Below are positions 43,125 through 55,392 of a stretch of DNA of 64,000 nucleotides, piece by piece; the stretch's first letter is position 1, and every line of letters begins with the position of its first letter. Both the position numbers and the translations under genes were made by a program. This DNA is from Mycocentrospora acerina (taxonomy: Eukaryota > Ascomycota > Dothideomycetes > Pleosporales). Under the pieces are notes generated by a model. That model was given only the letters and a program-made list of their open reading frames with translations. It was not told where the DNA came from and did no database searches. The stretch covers positions 1,115,821-1,179,820 of the forward strand of contig JAKUHH010000108.1 of NCBI GenBank assembly GCA_022701365.1, read 5' to 3'.

Positions 43125-44393
43125 CTATGGTGCATACTCTACAATATCTGAGCTGGTAGCGTTCATGATTGCCTGCGCCATGGAGAGCTGCCTTTTCTCC
43201 ATATCAAAAACTATGTACGCAGCTTGCATAAATGGCGAGCCTAAAACCGGAACAACATCTCCGTTTTCAGGCTTGGCATTGATTGCCATGGTACAATCTG
43301 TAGCGCTCTGCGGAATCAGCAGCAGTTCGAGTGGCACTTGTATCTCTGCAGCAGAGTTTTTACCCAAGCCAAATGATAAACTTGCACCTTGAGAACCAAG
43401 GCTACAGGGTACAGTCCCGAGACTGCCGTCGTCATTAATATTGGTGTTGAGGGCTTTGGCGAGCTTTACGACTGCAGATTGTGGTAGATCGAGGGCTGGG
43501 TCGCCCGAATCAATGAGGACAGGGCTGAGAAAATCAGAGCGTGTCAAGGGTATAGACTGAGACGCCGATTTTGATCCTAATTTTGTACCATTACCGCGGT
43601 TGAATTTCATAGAGCTAAAGTCTACGACAAAGGATGGGAGACGGCCGTTATCAGTGTTGAGAAGGGGCATAGATTTTAGTTTGCCCTGGAATTTAGCATT
43701 GTCAATGCCACCGAATACGACAGAGCCTGTGTCACTTCCTGTGTGGGATTTTTATTAGCAACATACAATCAATGTTGTCATTGTAGACCGAGTAGACAGA
43801 AACTTACGAAAATCGTTCGTATAAACGCTGAACACATTAGCCTTGATTGTGCCAGATTCTTTCATCTGCGCCGGAATGTTTCGATAGGTTGTTTCTCCAA
43901 ACTCTCCGTCGCTTGGCCCAACACCGAAGATAACATATAGAGGATTTCCGATCACATCTCCGGCAGTAGACAGTCCAAACTGCACGTTTGGAACGGTCGA
44001 ATTTCCTATAGCTAATGCGGCTTTAACATAATTACCCTGGAAGTTTACTCCATTGGCATATTGCGCCCGATATTTTGTGTTGAGTTTTGTAGTACCAGCC
44101 GAGGCTCCTGGATCGAAGGATCCAGTAACAAAAGGTGTGCCAGAGCATTGTTGTGTCGGTAACCGACAAAGACTGCTGTTGGTTTTCGGAACTAAGAGAT
44201 CAGAGCTTCCAGTATCGAAAAGCGCCATTAATCTTTGAGGAGGGGAGCCAACGGCCATTGATATAAAAGGAGTAGCGCCACCATCACCAAGCTTGAGGGA
44301 CATTGCCACCACTTTCGGTGCGGAAGTAGGTGCACACTGGGCTAGTGAGGAGAATATTGAAACGATAAACAACTGAGAGATTGAGGGAGCCAT
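43125..44393 (-). CDS. Secreted pepsin-like aspartic protease
   Basis: Extracellular A1-family protease of 399 residues in two exons (44393-43808, 43738-43125). A signal peptide is clear (MAPSISQLFIVSIFSSLAQC). The first catalytic motif is FDTGSSDLLVP. Following splicing at TTT-C|GA, SDTGSVVFGGIDNAKFQGKL is the canonical flap/central region. The second catalytic motif is VLIDSGDPALDLP, with DSG in place of the more common DTG, a variant seen in active family members. PVLGSPFMQAAYIVFDMEKR is the usual C-terminal block. The overall form is like fungal secreted opsB/candidapepsin-type enzymes. No GPI-type Ser/Thr tail follows, so it is probably soluble. Confidence 0.93.
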
Positions 44394-46446
44394 TGTGACG
44401 TAAGCTGATCGAATATAGGCGAAGATTCCAAGCTTAAAACTTGGAAATTAACACTTTGAAAGGAGACAAGGAGCAGGAACACGCTTCGATTACCAGAATC
44501 GACACTATCAGCAGACTTGTGGAAATACAGTATTGAGGTGATGAATTGGTATTACTTGTATACTACGCAAGTCGAGCAGATATATGTTGAGGAGGCATAA
44601 GTAAACTCTCTTCGAGGTCGTTCTCTGCGACAATCTGGTTCTCTCGAAACCAGTGAGTGTTACCAACCGGGGCATTTAGAAGGGATACGACGGTCTACTG
44701 GGATCCGATACAGGTATCCTGTATTCACAAACTTCCCAAAGCAGAACAACCGTGTGTAACAAGCTAGGATCAGCCGGTAATGTGTTCGGGGAGATGTCGA
44801 TCCGCAGCCGTCGCAGCATTAATGTGGGTTGGTACGATTCAAAGCATGATGAAACACTGACCCCCTGGATAAGCGATTGGTCAGAAGGGCCGGTAGTAAC
44901 CTCCGCTTCTAGATCTGCTATCGAAACTTTGCTTTCCAGGAGTTAGACCTAGGTGGTTAAACATTGTTGCGCTGGCCGCAGGGTGATACTACTCTCCCAC
45001 GTAAATATAACGCCTGGATATCAGAGAATGTTCACCAGTCATATTAACACTCATGTCACACAGCACCTGCTTTGCTACGTTTATTTACCTCATTTGGGAT
45101 GGTAGATAAGTTTCCAGTTTCTGTTCTCATTTGCAATTGTACTATTCGTGGAACATATGCTGGGCAGAGGTCACTGTGCAAGTGCGCCTGATCTTCGTTG
45201 TTTAGGTGTTTGGTTCTGCGGCAACATTGTCACACCACAGCAGACTTCGGCGATATGTTGCAAACATACTTGGAGTATTGCCGAGATTATCATTGGCTAC
45301 TCATCTACCATAATGTCTTAGTGGGACGTGTCAAAAACAATGACACTTAACCGGTCCGATTGATGTCAATGTTTCGAAAGACACAAAGCGGTACATGCAA
45401 TGGACAAGAAAACAAGACTATTCCTAGATGGCAGCGAACAATAGCTCAAGATCCAAGCAGAAATGAATATTAGCTGTATAATATTAAAGTCAAATATGCA
45501 GCATCGGGTAGTCAAAATCTAATCAGTTTCTTATCCGCAAACAACAGAGAACACCCCAAGTGTTACTCTCTAATCAAATCTATCTTACGCAATTATATTC
45601 AGACAACATCCTGAGCCTACAAAATACGTAGAATGGTTTGACGTTTCAATAATTATGCAGACAAAAGCTTGGTCTTGATAAAAGATGCAAAAGTGAGATC
45701 TTTCTTAGAATGCGCTACAAGCACCGGTTTCGGAGTTCGATAAATAAGCGATCAAGTAGACTTACAAACATGTCAAAAGAGAAATGATGAGCGCCCGACT
45801 TAAAATAGATCATAACTAACATGGAGGCTCATGCGCTTGTGGGCCAATAGGGACGATTATCAATTTCCTAGGTTTTCGCGACATCAAACGATTGAATCAT
45901 AGCATTTTCCTCCCGTCTCTCATGCAAATACTTTCTGGCCTACAAATTTGTATTCATGTCTATAGTGGTACGCTTTGCTCGCCTAGTATGATCCTGCAAA
46001 GTCAGTCTACACGGAAATCGTCGAGTCCCTATCGCATTGCTATAATGAGTTAGCCCAGAGAACACGCTCCTAGTGGAAACACTTGCGGCCTAGATCCTTG
46101 CTGCGGTCGTACCCATTTCAATGTGAACTCTTGGCACCGACTTTTGAGCCTATGAGCTCGTGGAGCGTATTTCCCGAACAGGCTGCGCCTCGATCCGCTT
46201 TGTCAAGACAAAACAATATCAGTGCTCAGAGCATTAGCAAAACATTATGAAAATTTACTCCAAAAATCCAGGGGTCCAGTCGTGATTGCAGCAAATACAA
46301 GTTATGTATTTTCACAGACTACAAGATCTGCAATGCAGGCACTTTCAACGTCCACCAATCCATCAGAGCAACTACTCCTTCATAACAATTAACTCTTCTC
46401 TGGTGATTTAGACGTCCACGCAGCTTTACACTCGACTCTTTCAATT
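44394..46446. other. 2-kb gene-free, AT-richer region
   Basis: No open frame of note and no recognisable motif was found between the protease and the tyrosinase. Stops are dense on both strands. Repeat decay is possible but not shown. Confidence 0.5.
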
Positions 46447-47814
46447 ATGCACCTTTCTTTAAATCTTGCCTTGCTGCTCGCTTCTTTGTGTAGCGGGCTC
46501 CCTCTGGACGAACAGCCAACTGCCAAATGCTCTAATCCACGCATTAGGAAAGAATGGTTGGTGACGATGAAGATTTTCATCAAAGCTTAAGCTCATACTG
46601 ATATCTCTTCAGGCGCACTCTGAGCTCCGGCGAGCAAGATGCTTACATCAACGCCTTGCAGTGCCTTAAAACTGCCCCTTCCAAGGGCACAAGTATATTC
46701 AGTACCCTCCAGAATCGTTACGACGATTTTGTCGCCTTACACATCAACGCCACACGAGGTTTGTGATTTGAGCAACTCCCGCCCGCCCATGTCTCGGCTA
46801 ATTGAAGACCGATAGGAGGTCAAGACGCTCCCTCGCTCGTTAATCAACCCTCTCCAGGTAAGAATCCGTCTTGAATAATGCTACCTAGAGACCAATACTC
46901 TAAAACTTGTCTAGACAACACCACGCTGTCTTCCGGCAACACGACCCAGCCTCCGATTTCTATTTATGGTGTACACGGGGTCGGCGTCTTTTTGCCATGG
47001 CATCGCTACGCCATCTGGACCTTCGAGTCCGTCTTGCGTTCCGAATGCAACTACACTGGTGCCCAACCTTACTGGGATTGGACCCTTGACAACCCAAGCT
47101 CAAACGGATCATTGTTCGCCTCTCCTGTTCTAAAAGCCTTCGGTGGCGATGGATCAGGAGAAACAGGTTGTGTTCAAGATGGCCCCTTCACTGGCCCAAC
47201 ATTTCTGAATATTGGGCCAGTTGAGTCCTTGGAGAAAAATCCGAGATGTTTGACGAGGTTTATCTCCGAGGATAGCTTCAACACTGATTCCAAGTGGGAG
47301 GATATCTATCCACCGACAGTGAGCAGGAAGAACCACCTCCAACTACAAACGTTCATCGACGGACTCAGCTTCGTCGCCGAGAGTGACAAGGTGCAAACAG
47401 GAGCCTACTCTAACCCCCATAGTTTTGGCCATGCGATGATCGGAGGCGATGTATGTACCCTTTGTTTGACTAGTACATACAAGAGACTAAAACAAGCAGT
47501 TATTGGACGTTTATTCTTCGCCCAACGATCCCTTATTCTGGCTTCACCATACACAGCTCGACTACATGTGGGCTCTATGGCAAAAGGCGGATACAGCACG
47601 ACTGACCGACATTGGCGGTGCCAGGACAATTGAGGGCTTTGGCCCAGGTGCTGATGAAGCTGAGCAAACAACGTTGGACACACCTGTATGGATGGGTTTT
47701 ATGAACGACGACGTTCCCGTGAGATCGGTGATGGATACGACTAACCGTGGCGGTGAAGGTGTGCTCTGTTACGAATACCAGGACTCGCCTTCGCTGGCGG
47801 GCCGGAAAATATAG
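46447..47814 (+). CDS. Secreted tyrosinase (type-3 copper oxidase)
   Basis: Binuclear copper enzyme oxidising phenols to quinones. 382 residues in five exons: 46447-46556, 46613-46758, 46816-46857 (a 42-nt micro-exon), 46915-47450 and 47500-47814. All junctions keep phase. MHLSLNLALLLASLCSGLPL is a signal peptide. CuA ligands lie in FVALHINATRG, YGVHGVGVFLPWHRYAIWTF and the following SECNYTGAQPYWDWTLDN. CuB ligands lie in NPHSFGHAMIGGD (HxxxH) and SSPNDPLFWLHHTQLDYMW. The length is that of the short secreted tyrosinases, lacking the C-terminal autoinhibitory domain of melanogenic enzymes. Members of this class act in secondary metabolism or phenol detoxification, but no biosynthetic partner is adjacent, so the substrate is unknown. 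Confidence 0.93.
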
Positions 47815-48581
47815 CCGTTGATCAAGTTCTGCCCATGCATAATTGAACTATTTTCAGCGATTGAGTTTAAATAGTTGAGGAAGACGTTAATTTTGTTTCT
47901 TCAGGACTCTAAACGTCACGGCGGTTATTTCCATCTCATTTTGTATATTGGAAATCCTACAGGCCATGGCCAGGTCTCGTGTGCTATGCGCGCTTGTCGA
48001 GTATATATATACCTTCTACCCAATCCTGCAAGGGATTGAGGATTTGTCTTATTATTGAATAGATTTTACTTCACATCTGCTGATCTGTCTACTTGCGTGT
48101 TCGCAAGGTCTTATCGTTGTGCTACGTACTTGCCTTCCGGGAGTAAAGAATGTAACAAATATAGCCTTTTTCAGTTGACAGTTGTTCCTACAACACACCC
48201 CTTCTTCTTGCCATACATGCTGGGTGTTTCAGTAAGACAATCCTCAACGCAAACGTTTGTAGTCCGCATCAATGCAATACACACAGCGACACTTTGCCGG
48301 TGCAAACCTACTATATAAAGAAGAGCCAGAAGCTTAGAGCCGCTTTTGAGTTGGATTGAGTATTTCCAAGGTTTCATAGGTATACATGAAGGAAATCCAC
48401 ACACCTAAGGTATATAGTTTTGCAATCGTATCATCTGCATTCATGACGCCATTCATCGGCAGGCTCAATATCCCTCCTCCAGGTATTGATTCTCAATGCA
48501 ATCTGCATGTATCAACCGCCGCACTCGCCATGCGAAATATTATATGGGGGTATCTCATCTCACGCCACTCCGCCTTTTTCT
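47815..48581. other. Convergent intergenic spacer, no supported gene
   Basis: About 770 bp between the tyrosinase and Arl3-like 3' ends. It carries poly-T and TATA-like tracts and only short chance frames. Confidence 0.5.
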
Positions 48582-49320
48582 CTATCGCATAAGCGGTGGC
48601 CTAGCCTCCTTGTTAAACGCCATCCTACTACACAACCACTCCACCGCCTCCTGGACTCCCGTCCCAGTCAGCGCACTACACGGCAACACCCTACTATCCC
48701 TCACATTCCCACCCTTCTCCCCCTCAAACACCCTCCTCACAAACCCCTCCTTGATCCGCACCACCTCCACGCAATCCTCCCTATCCTGCTTATTCGCCAA
48801 AACCAATATCGGTACCCCGCTCACCTCCTCATTCTGCAGTACACTCTCCAGCACAAGCCTGCATTCATCCAGCCGTCCGATGTCGTCATGCGCAACATCA
48901 CCCGACATGTCTGACAACGTCGCGTTCCCGACATCGCTACTGTCGATTACAAAAACAATGGCATGACAGCTGCTGTAGTAGCTTTGCCATAGTCCACGGA
49001 GGCTGTGTTGGCCGCCGACGTCCCAGATTTTGAGGTAGATGGGTGGGTTTGGGGGTGGGAGGGCGATGGTTGCGACGTTTTGGCCGACGGTGGGCACTGT
49101 TTTTAGATTGGGGTGGGAGGGTGTGTACGAGGCTTTTATTTGCTCTAGGAGTGTGGTTTTGCCCGCATTGTCGAGCCCGAGGAGGAGGACCGAGTACTCT
49201 GGGAGGTGTGAGCTGTGTGCGCCTGGTGGTTTCGTGGATTGGATGGGGAGAGGGGCAGAGGGAGAATATACCTTCTTTACTTGTCGCATGGAGGTATATT
49301 GATTTGAACAGGTGGTACAT
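48582..49320 (-). CDS. ARF-like small GTPase, Arl3/ARFRP1 type
   Basis: Golgi-localised ARF-family GTPase that recruits Arl1 and golgins. 221 residues in two exons (49320-49272, 49198-48582). The N-terminus MYHLFKSIYLHATSKE lacks the Gly-2 needed for myristoylation; yeast Arl3 and ARFRP1 are instead N-acetylated, which matches. The splice yields EEYSVLLLGLDNAGKTTLLE (P-loop). Switch I is KTVPTVGQNVATI, switch II is WDVGGQHSLRGLWQSYYSS, and the guanine motifs are LANKQD and SALTG. An insertion of about 20 residues after VIDSSDVG (TLSDMSGDVAHDD) is longer than usual for the family and sits in a surface loop. Confidence 0.93.
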
Positions 49321-50021
49321 CTTTTGTGTGGAGACGGTGGCTGACGCCTTGTGCACGCGTTCGTGTTGGAGAATAGTGTTGAAGTCGATGCACGAGTCAT
49401 TGGTCGGGGTTACGATGGGGTTAAGATTGAGCCAGGGTCCAAGTGCAAATGCTACTACACTGCCTTGGGATAAAATGGTCGAGCCCGAAAAACGATTTGT
49501 TTTGTCACTGCGTAGGGGTGCTTCAAAGATTTCATGTACGAACGTTCCAAATTGGTTAAGATTGGAGGGGTTCAACTATTTCCTTCTGCGACAAGAAAAC
49601 GAGACTTTAATGTGTCAGTTTACGCCATCAATGATTGGACTTGCACAGCGGAACCAAAAGGACTGAAACCCGAGCGAGAATATGTGTTATCTTGGACGGT
49701 CAAACTCAAAGCGACGATTTGATGAACTTTAATCACTAGCACGTAAAAAAAATTCATAAAGCAAACTCTAGGCGTGATATCTAAGAGGAAGCCGAAGATG
49801 TGTACGGGTAAGAAGAAACTCCACAGGTGAAAATGATCGCAAGTTCGAAGTAGATCAAAAGTTCTTCCAGGCTGACGAAACCGTTCCCGATCAAACCCTG
49901 TGCGCCGACAATGCAATCTATGATACACTGCTGTACTTCATCCAACTCAGCACACAGTCACAACCAGCTCTGAAACTATACCAAATCCATGCCCAAAGAA
50001 ACGGGGCAGCAAGAAATTCGA
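49321..50021. other. Intergenic region, no supported gene
   Basis: 700 bp upstream of the Arl3-like gene and downstream of Atg27. Frames up to 102 codons on both strands have no motif and look like chance. Confidence 0.5.
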
Positions 50022-51167
50022 TTACACAGCAGCATATCCACCTCTTCCACTACCTCCCTGCACAGTACCCACGACCTTTCTGGCAAAGTCTTTCGCAATG
50101 TAAGGGATGTCGCGGATCGTGTCGCCGTGGGGAAGCAAATCCCAGCCGCGAGCACCGTAGCGGTTGTAGTTGAGCCAAGAGCCAAAAATAAGATAAGTCG
50201 CGATAGAGAGGAAAAGACTATTTGTGATTAGCGATGCAACTTGACGTCAAGGTGATGAAGCTTACACGATGAAGAACCAGCCAAAGAAGCCCCAGTGGGC
50301 TCCAGGATCATCAACAGGCGGTGCGTCCTCACACGCATACTTTGTTCGCCATTCGAGTCGCAGTGTCTTGGCTTCTTTGTCTTTGGCGATGGATTCCCTT
50401 TCGTATCCGCAGAAGCGCAGACTGTGGTCGTTGTCCTCACATTTACCCTTTTGGCTCTCTTCCCTTATCCTCAGCTTTCCTTCCTTCTTGTCTCCGTCTT
50501 TCTTATCTCCATCCTTCTTGTCTCCATCTTTCTTGTCTCCATCCTTCTTGTCATCTCCATCTTTCTTGTCATCTCCGTCCTTCGGATCACTCTCATGCTC
50601 ACCACTGTCCTTTTCGTCGCCCTCTAGCCCAGTTCTTTCTTTGTCGCAGACAAACTCGATGATGGCGCGCTGGTCTAACCCAGTCTTCTTGTCGTCAAAC
50701 GGCAATCGTCCACCATTCAACTCAACCCTCACCCCTTCGCGCCCGGCATCGGAGTTGCTCTTAGAGTTCCTCAACAGCTCAAACTTGGCCTCAAGCTCCC
50801 TACCCGTTTGTGTCTTGTACATCCCCGCAATATCGATGGGAGTTAGAGTTGAGTTTCCCCCATCTATGGAAAGATCCACGGTCTCCCGGAGGGCGCAGAC
50901 CCTCGCGCCGTGATGACACTCAGTCGCCAGACTCCCACCCTTGTGCCATTTCAGCGTGTCGCAGACGTCAAGTGTGAAGTTGTATTTGAACAAGAGGTCG
51001 TGCTCTAGATCCTCTTCTTTCCAGTGTACTATGTGTGGGCCGCCCAGTTTCTCCAGGTTGAAGTGGACACCTTGAGCCAGAATGTTGTTGCACTCGAGGG
51101 CCCATGATGACAACGGAAGAAGTGATGATGCGGCTAGCAGGGAGAAAAGCGATGCATGCGGCGCCAT
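50022..51167 (-). CDS. ATG27: Autophagy-related protein 27 (Atg27)
   Basis: Type I membrane protein that cycles among Golgi, endosome, vacuole and Atg9 vesicles and supports autophagosome formation. 365 residues in two exons (51167-50266, 50217-50022). A signal peptide starts the protein (MAPHASLFSLLAASSLLPLS). The lumenal domain has paired cysteines (LECNNILAQG, VCDTLKW, ECHHGARVC, EFVCDKE, CEDNDHSLRFCGYERE, KYACED). The transmembrane segment spans the splice (HWGFFGWFFIV then LFLSIATYLIFGSWL). The short tail, YNRYGARGWDLLPHGDTIRD, ends GYAAV, a YxxPhi-type sorting signal. Between the fourth and fifth cysteine pairs lies a tandem KDGDK array encoded by 15-18 bp repeats. Confidence 0.94.
50484..50583. 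repeat. 15/18-bp coding tandem repeat in Atg27
   Basis: Near-identical units on the minus strand encode GDKKD (15 nt) and GDDKKD (18 nt), about seven copies in total. Unit length is a multiple of three, so copy-number change would keep the frame. Confidence 0.85.
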
Positions 51168-52361
51168 GGCGTCGATGTTAAGTTTCGTTGCGACCTAGGA
51201 CGATGAGATGGATGCGGCGGATGGGAAGTTGAGGTGAGATTACACTTCAGGAGGCAGAAGTCAGCAGCACGAGGTGTTGAAGAGCGCTTGCTTGTTGTTG
51301 ATGAGAACAAGTGACAGAAATAAAGGGAGGCAGCGACAAGTCGGCTGCGCTAGTGGCACGGGAGTAGGTCGACTGGCGTCGGTCGTTATCCAAACCGTCG
51401 CGTGAACGTGTTGGTGCATGAAACTTGGGTGATGACGGAGCGATGCATCGCCAAGAACCGTTCATGAAAAGTGGGCCAGGCTTGCATTACTGCTCACCTC
51501 ATTCAACAACCGTCATTTTCACAACATCACAGTCATGCCTTTCATTTTTATTGAAAGGCGTTTTGTGTTTCTCAAATTCTGGTTATTTACAACATCAGTG
51601 TCCGATGTCGTCTTCAGATCCTCTCAATCACCTTTTTACTGTCGCGCGTTTGCCTCCTTCCTGATCTGGTCGCTCTGTCCGCTTTTGTCCGCTACTTCAG
51701 TCGGACTGTCCTCCCCTATTCCAAGCCAGTTACGTTCTCACCTATATTGTCATTTGGACTATGTTCTTGATTTCCCCATGATATCTCGCACGATTACAAA
51801 TCCACTTGTTCCTTACCCAAAAGAGGCAAGAGGTGGAAGTCATCCACCAGTGAGATCACATGTGAGTGTTCTCCAACTTGGTGAATTGGTACAAAAAAAT
51901 TCGTTGTTTTGACAAGACTTCATATTGTTTCTATTCAAAAATCTATCTGGTGGCCACAGCCATCTACGATCAGAGCTGAATGATACAAAGAACAATGAGA
52001 CAGGTACGATTCATGCTAGTACGACCAAAACGAGTGGCTAAAGTCAGGAAAACTTGTGAACTCCCAGTTTTCCACCGGAAAAAAATGAAAAAGAGGAGAC
52101 AGAGATCAAACAAACCATGTAAATGCAAATAGAAACCAAAAACTAAAGTGACGGACGATACGGTATATCAAAGAAATAGACAGAATGAAAGAGCCAAACC
52201 AGAAGCATCTCCAAACACCAGAAGATGCGATCTAACCAGTCCATGTAAATGCTGAGAGGAAATTCCGAGACAAAAGAGAATTGCGTTGTCATGAAGCGTT
52301 ATACTCTCTACCAACTCATACTGACTACCGAAGACCGAGACAGCTCAGGATAGAAGCAAGT
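51168..52361. other. Intergenic region, no supported gene
   Basis: 1.2 kb containing the Atg27 promoter and the 3' UTR of the next gene. One chance frame of 125 codons (51535-51912) shows no motif. Confidence 0.5.
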
Positions 52362-52838
52362 TCATTTACTCTTGCTGTCCTGCTGTCCCGATCCCCGAGT
52401 GTTGGCAGGCATCGGGTACGGAAATGGTGCGTATGGAAGCTGGTAAGTCGGGTTACTGGAGCCAGAGGTCGAGCCGGCGGTGGAAGTGTTACCAGGGGAA
52501 GAAGCAGAAGAAGACATTGTTGCAATGACGGGTTCTTGGAGAGGCGTGAGTGAATGTTGGCGTGACTTGGGCTGGGAAGCTGGCGGGGTTGTGTTGGCCG
52601 TTGGAGAATGCGATGTGAAAGTGCGAGGAGACGGTGAGTTGGTGACGATGATTTCCGGGTGTGAAGATTCACTTGAGAGGTGTTGTCCAGTGGTAGCTTG
52701 AGGAGTTTCTGCAAAGGTTTGATGCTCAGAAGGGGAAGGAGAAGAAGTTGTTTGAGTTGTGACTTCTGGTATGGCGCGGCTTCTAGTAGGCTTTGTAGAG
52801 TTTGATGGGCTGAATGGTCTCGTGGAATGATCGCTCAT
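52362..52838 (-). CDS. Hypothetical Ser/Thr/Pro-rich protein
   Basis: A 158-residue ATG-initiated, intronless frame starting MSDHSTRPFSPSNSTKPTRS. It is almost wholly disordered, with Ser, Thr, Pro and Gln, many SP/TP sites that could be phosphorylated (NSPSPRTF, HSLTPLQEP), and a short hydrophobic motif near the end (TYQLPYAPFPYPMP). No domain is recognised. The biased but consistent coding frame and a promoter-like upstream region support a real gene, but the function is unknown. Confidence 0.5.
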   Translation of the reverse strand: MSDHSTRPFSPSNSTKPTRSRAIPEVTTQTTSSPSPSEHQTFAETPQATTGQHLSSESSHPEIIVTNSPSPRTFTSHSPTANTTPPASQPKSRQHSLTPLQEPVIATMSSSASSPGNTSTAGSTSGSSNPTYQLPYAPFPYPMPANTRGSGQQDSKSK

Positions 52839-55392
52839 GTGCTAGGTAATCAAGAAGTGGCAATGCTGACGCTTCCTTCAATGCCAGTTGTGAAGGTGTA
52901 GCTGACGTTGGTGCTGTCTATTTGGAATCTTGATAGGCTGCTGTTGGTGTAAGAAGATGTTTGGGCGGAGCAGTGTTGAAGTCGATCTTGTTGTAGTGGG
53001 TGAAGAATCTCTATGCCGTCTCTCCCCAAATCTTTATATCCCTGGAGATATTCCAACACTCCCAGATCACTACGTTTTGATTTTGTACTCCCGGAACTAT
53101 CAAACGTCGATAATAGAAAGGCTTGTTCCTGGATGCAGAATTCCGTATGATCTAATCCAATCCAGAATATCATAATCGTTCTATCCTCGTCGAATCCCAA
53201 GACAGAAAGAGATCAATGCGTTATCTATTCCTATCCTAACCTCACCCAAGATATCTCTAAAGAGGCAGGTCGTCGACTAGTCAGAAGGTATTCAGCTTCC
53301 TGGTACGTGTAATACGCGAGAAGAGACTCCAAAGTACTGGTCCTAGTGGGAACGAGTAGCTTATTTTAGTACTATGGCGTCTGATACCACGTTGATTTGG
53401 GCGGAAGCGTGCACCTAGGAGCCGGTAGGGCTGCTGCTGTCGTCAGAAGCTTATTCTGAGCCGCATGCACTCCGTCGAAAGTGTATGGGTATAAAGATCT
53501 AAACGTGCTGCAAGTTTGGCGAAGTCCGTAGAGGCAGGGGGTTTGGTGCATGGACCTAAAGTCAAGGTCGATGTAGTTTTTGTAGTATCGGAAATTGTTA
53601 GGCTCACCAAGGTAGAAGTTATACATCGACATCATGTTTCTGGCTAGTTCTCGTCTCTTGCAACAAGTCGTAGTGACGTTGATTTGTCTTTCCTATAGTA
53701 AGCACACGGTAAGTCTATGTGAAAAGAACCGACTACGTCCACACGGACGCCCGGCAAGCAGCAGCATTCGGCCGAGAGCGTTCATCGTGAAAACATGTCT
53801 ACATCTTCAATTTCCCATGAATAAGGGTGATCAGTCTGGTGCAACCTTAAACGCGCCACATTTGTTGAGTCCCACACTTAGCTCCAAGTACGTACAAGTT
53901 CGTTCAGTTGTGTAAACAAATCAAACCCTTGCGCTCACAAAGCCCACGCGAGGTACACTCGAGTGTGCCGACAGGGTTACTCATCAACAGCTAATCACAT
54001 CTATCCGAGTCGGGGAAATCTACGATTTTACCAGCCATGAGGTCATTAGCCACATGCCAGAAACACGACCGCGCCAAACCTAGCGCATTGATTGATTAGA
54101 ACAAAGTTTCGGGGAGTTTGTAAGCGGGGAGCAGCCCTCTCGCTTATCTAGCGCATGTACCCAGGATATACAATATCCCTGCATTGCGGAACAGAAGAGT
54201 CGATTAGGTGGGTATCCAGAGGTCTTGCTCCATGGGGATGATCATTAGTAACTTGTTAGCAAGTGATTGTACGTTCCTGGCAAAAATCATTGTATCAAAG
54301 CGAACCTCTCATGGCATGAACTTGAAGTGTTGTGAAACACAATGCTGCACGGCTGACACACGCAGACAGTGCGCGACTTGCCCGCTCCTGTCACTCAAGA
54401 CGGAACTAGCATCTCTCTGATCGGGCGACGGCGAACCACGTTCCCGTTCGTTAAGTCCACTAAATCCGGCTGTAAACATGTCAAAGCCACATGATGAAAC
54501 TTCTATATCAAGCAGCTATGGTGTGCATTCGGACTTGAAGCAGGTTCCAGGGGTGGTTTTTGGGTAGTGACAAATTTAGCTCTTTTGGGTTTATTCGGGT
54601 TCTAGTCTACGGACTTCGATTTTCCTGCTGCTCATAGCGCTGAGCTGACAGTACAGGGCTACGCGAATGCAAGGGGGTACTGGGTCGCTTATGAGAAGTG
54701 TGGAAATGCTTACCATGACTTGGAAAATCATTGTGCAAGGGTTGCGGCTTATTCGAGGATTTGGAAGTTTTTGGCTTTTCTCGAATTAGGTCTATTGCGG
54801 GGTCTAGAAAAAAAAATGACAGTTTCTAGAAGAAAAGTTAAGTTCGTGTTCGATTTTGTCGAGAGTATAAAACGGAAGACTTCAGCCATTTTCCAACTGA
54901 CGACAAATTATCTTGTTTTAACTAAAAAACAAAGGGACGCGCTCCCTAACGACTCGATGCAAACAATTGTTGCAAATCACACAACTCATTTTCAAAATGT
55001 CGATGACTGGGTCTGTGATCTTGGATAAGCGTCAGCATATCGGAAAGGTTGGGAATACACAACAGATACTGCAATCATACGCGACGCCATCTTTTACGTT
55101 CAACATCATATCCAGTTGTGCTGCGACTAGCAACATTTACATTCACCTTACAAATCCGCCTCTGCTTCTAACACCTGTTTTCACATGCTACCTCTCGGCC
55201 TCCTTGTTCCTAGTGGCTGTCGCAGTCACCAAACAGTCGCCTGTTGAATTACTCCTTCGCATGCGCTCATTGGCTGCATGGCTGGAGTGTCAGAGCAGCA
55301 TGGCTTCTCAAGCCGTGGCGAATGCATTGCTCGCTGCCAGTTTATCGGCATTCCTCTCCCATTTCCAAGACAAGTCCACACAGAGACGTTAC
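52839..55392. other. 2.55-kb region without a supported gene
   Basis: Short frames on both strands (up to 102 codons) lack motifs. No transposon signature, tRNA or array was recognised. Confidence 0.5.

Noticed and set aside
51535..51912. A 125-codon plus-strand frame between Atg27 and the Ser/Thr-rich gene
   Set aside because: Aromatic and Ser-rich with no motif, in AT-rich pyrimidine-biased DNA; probably a chance frame.
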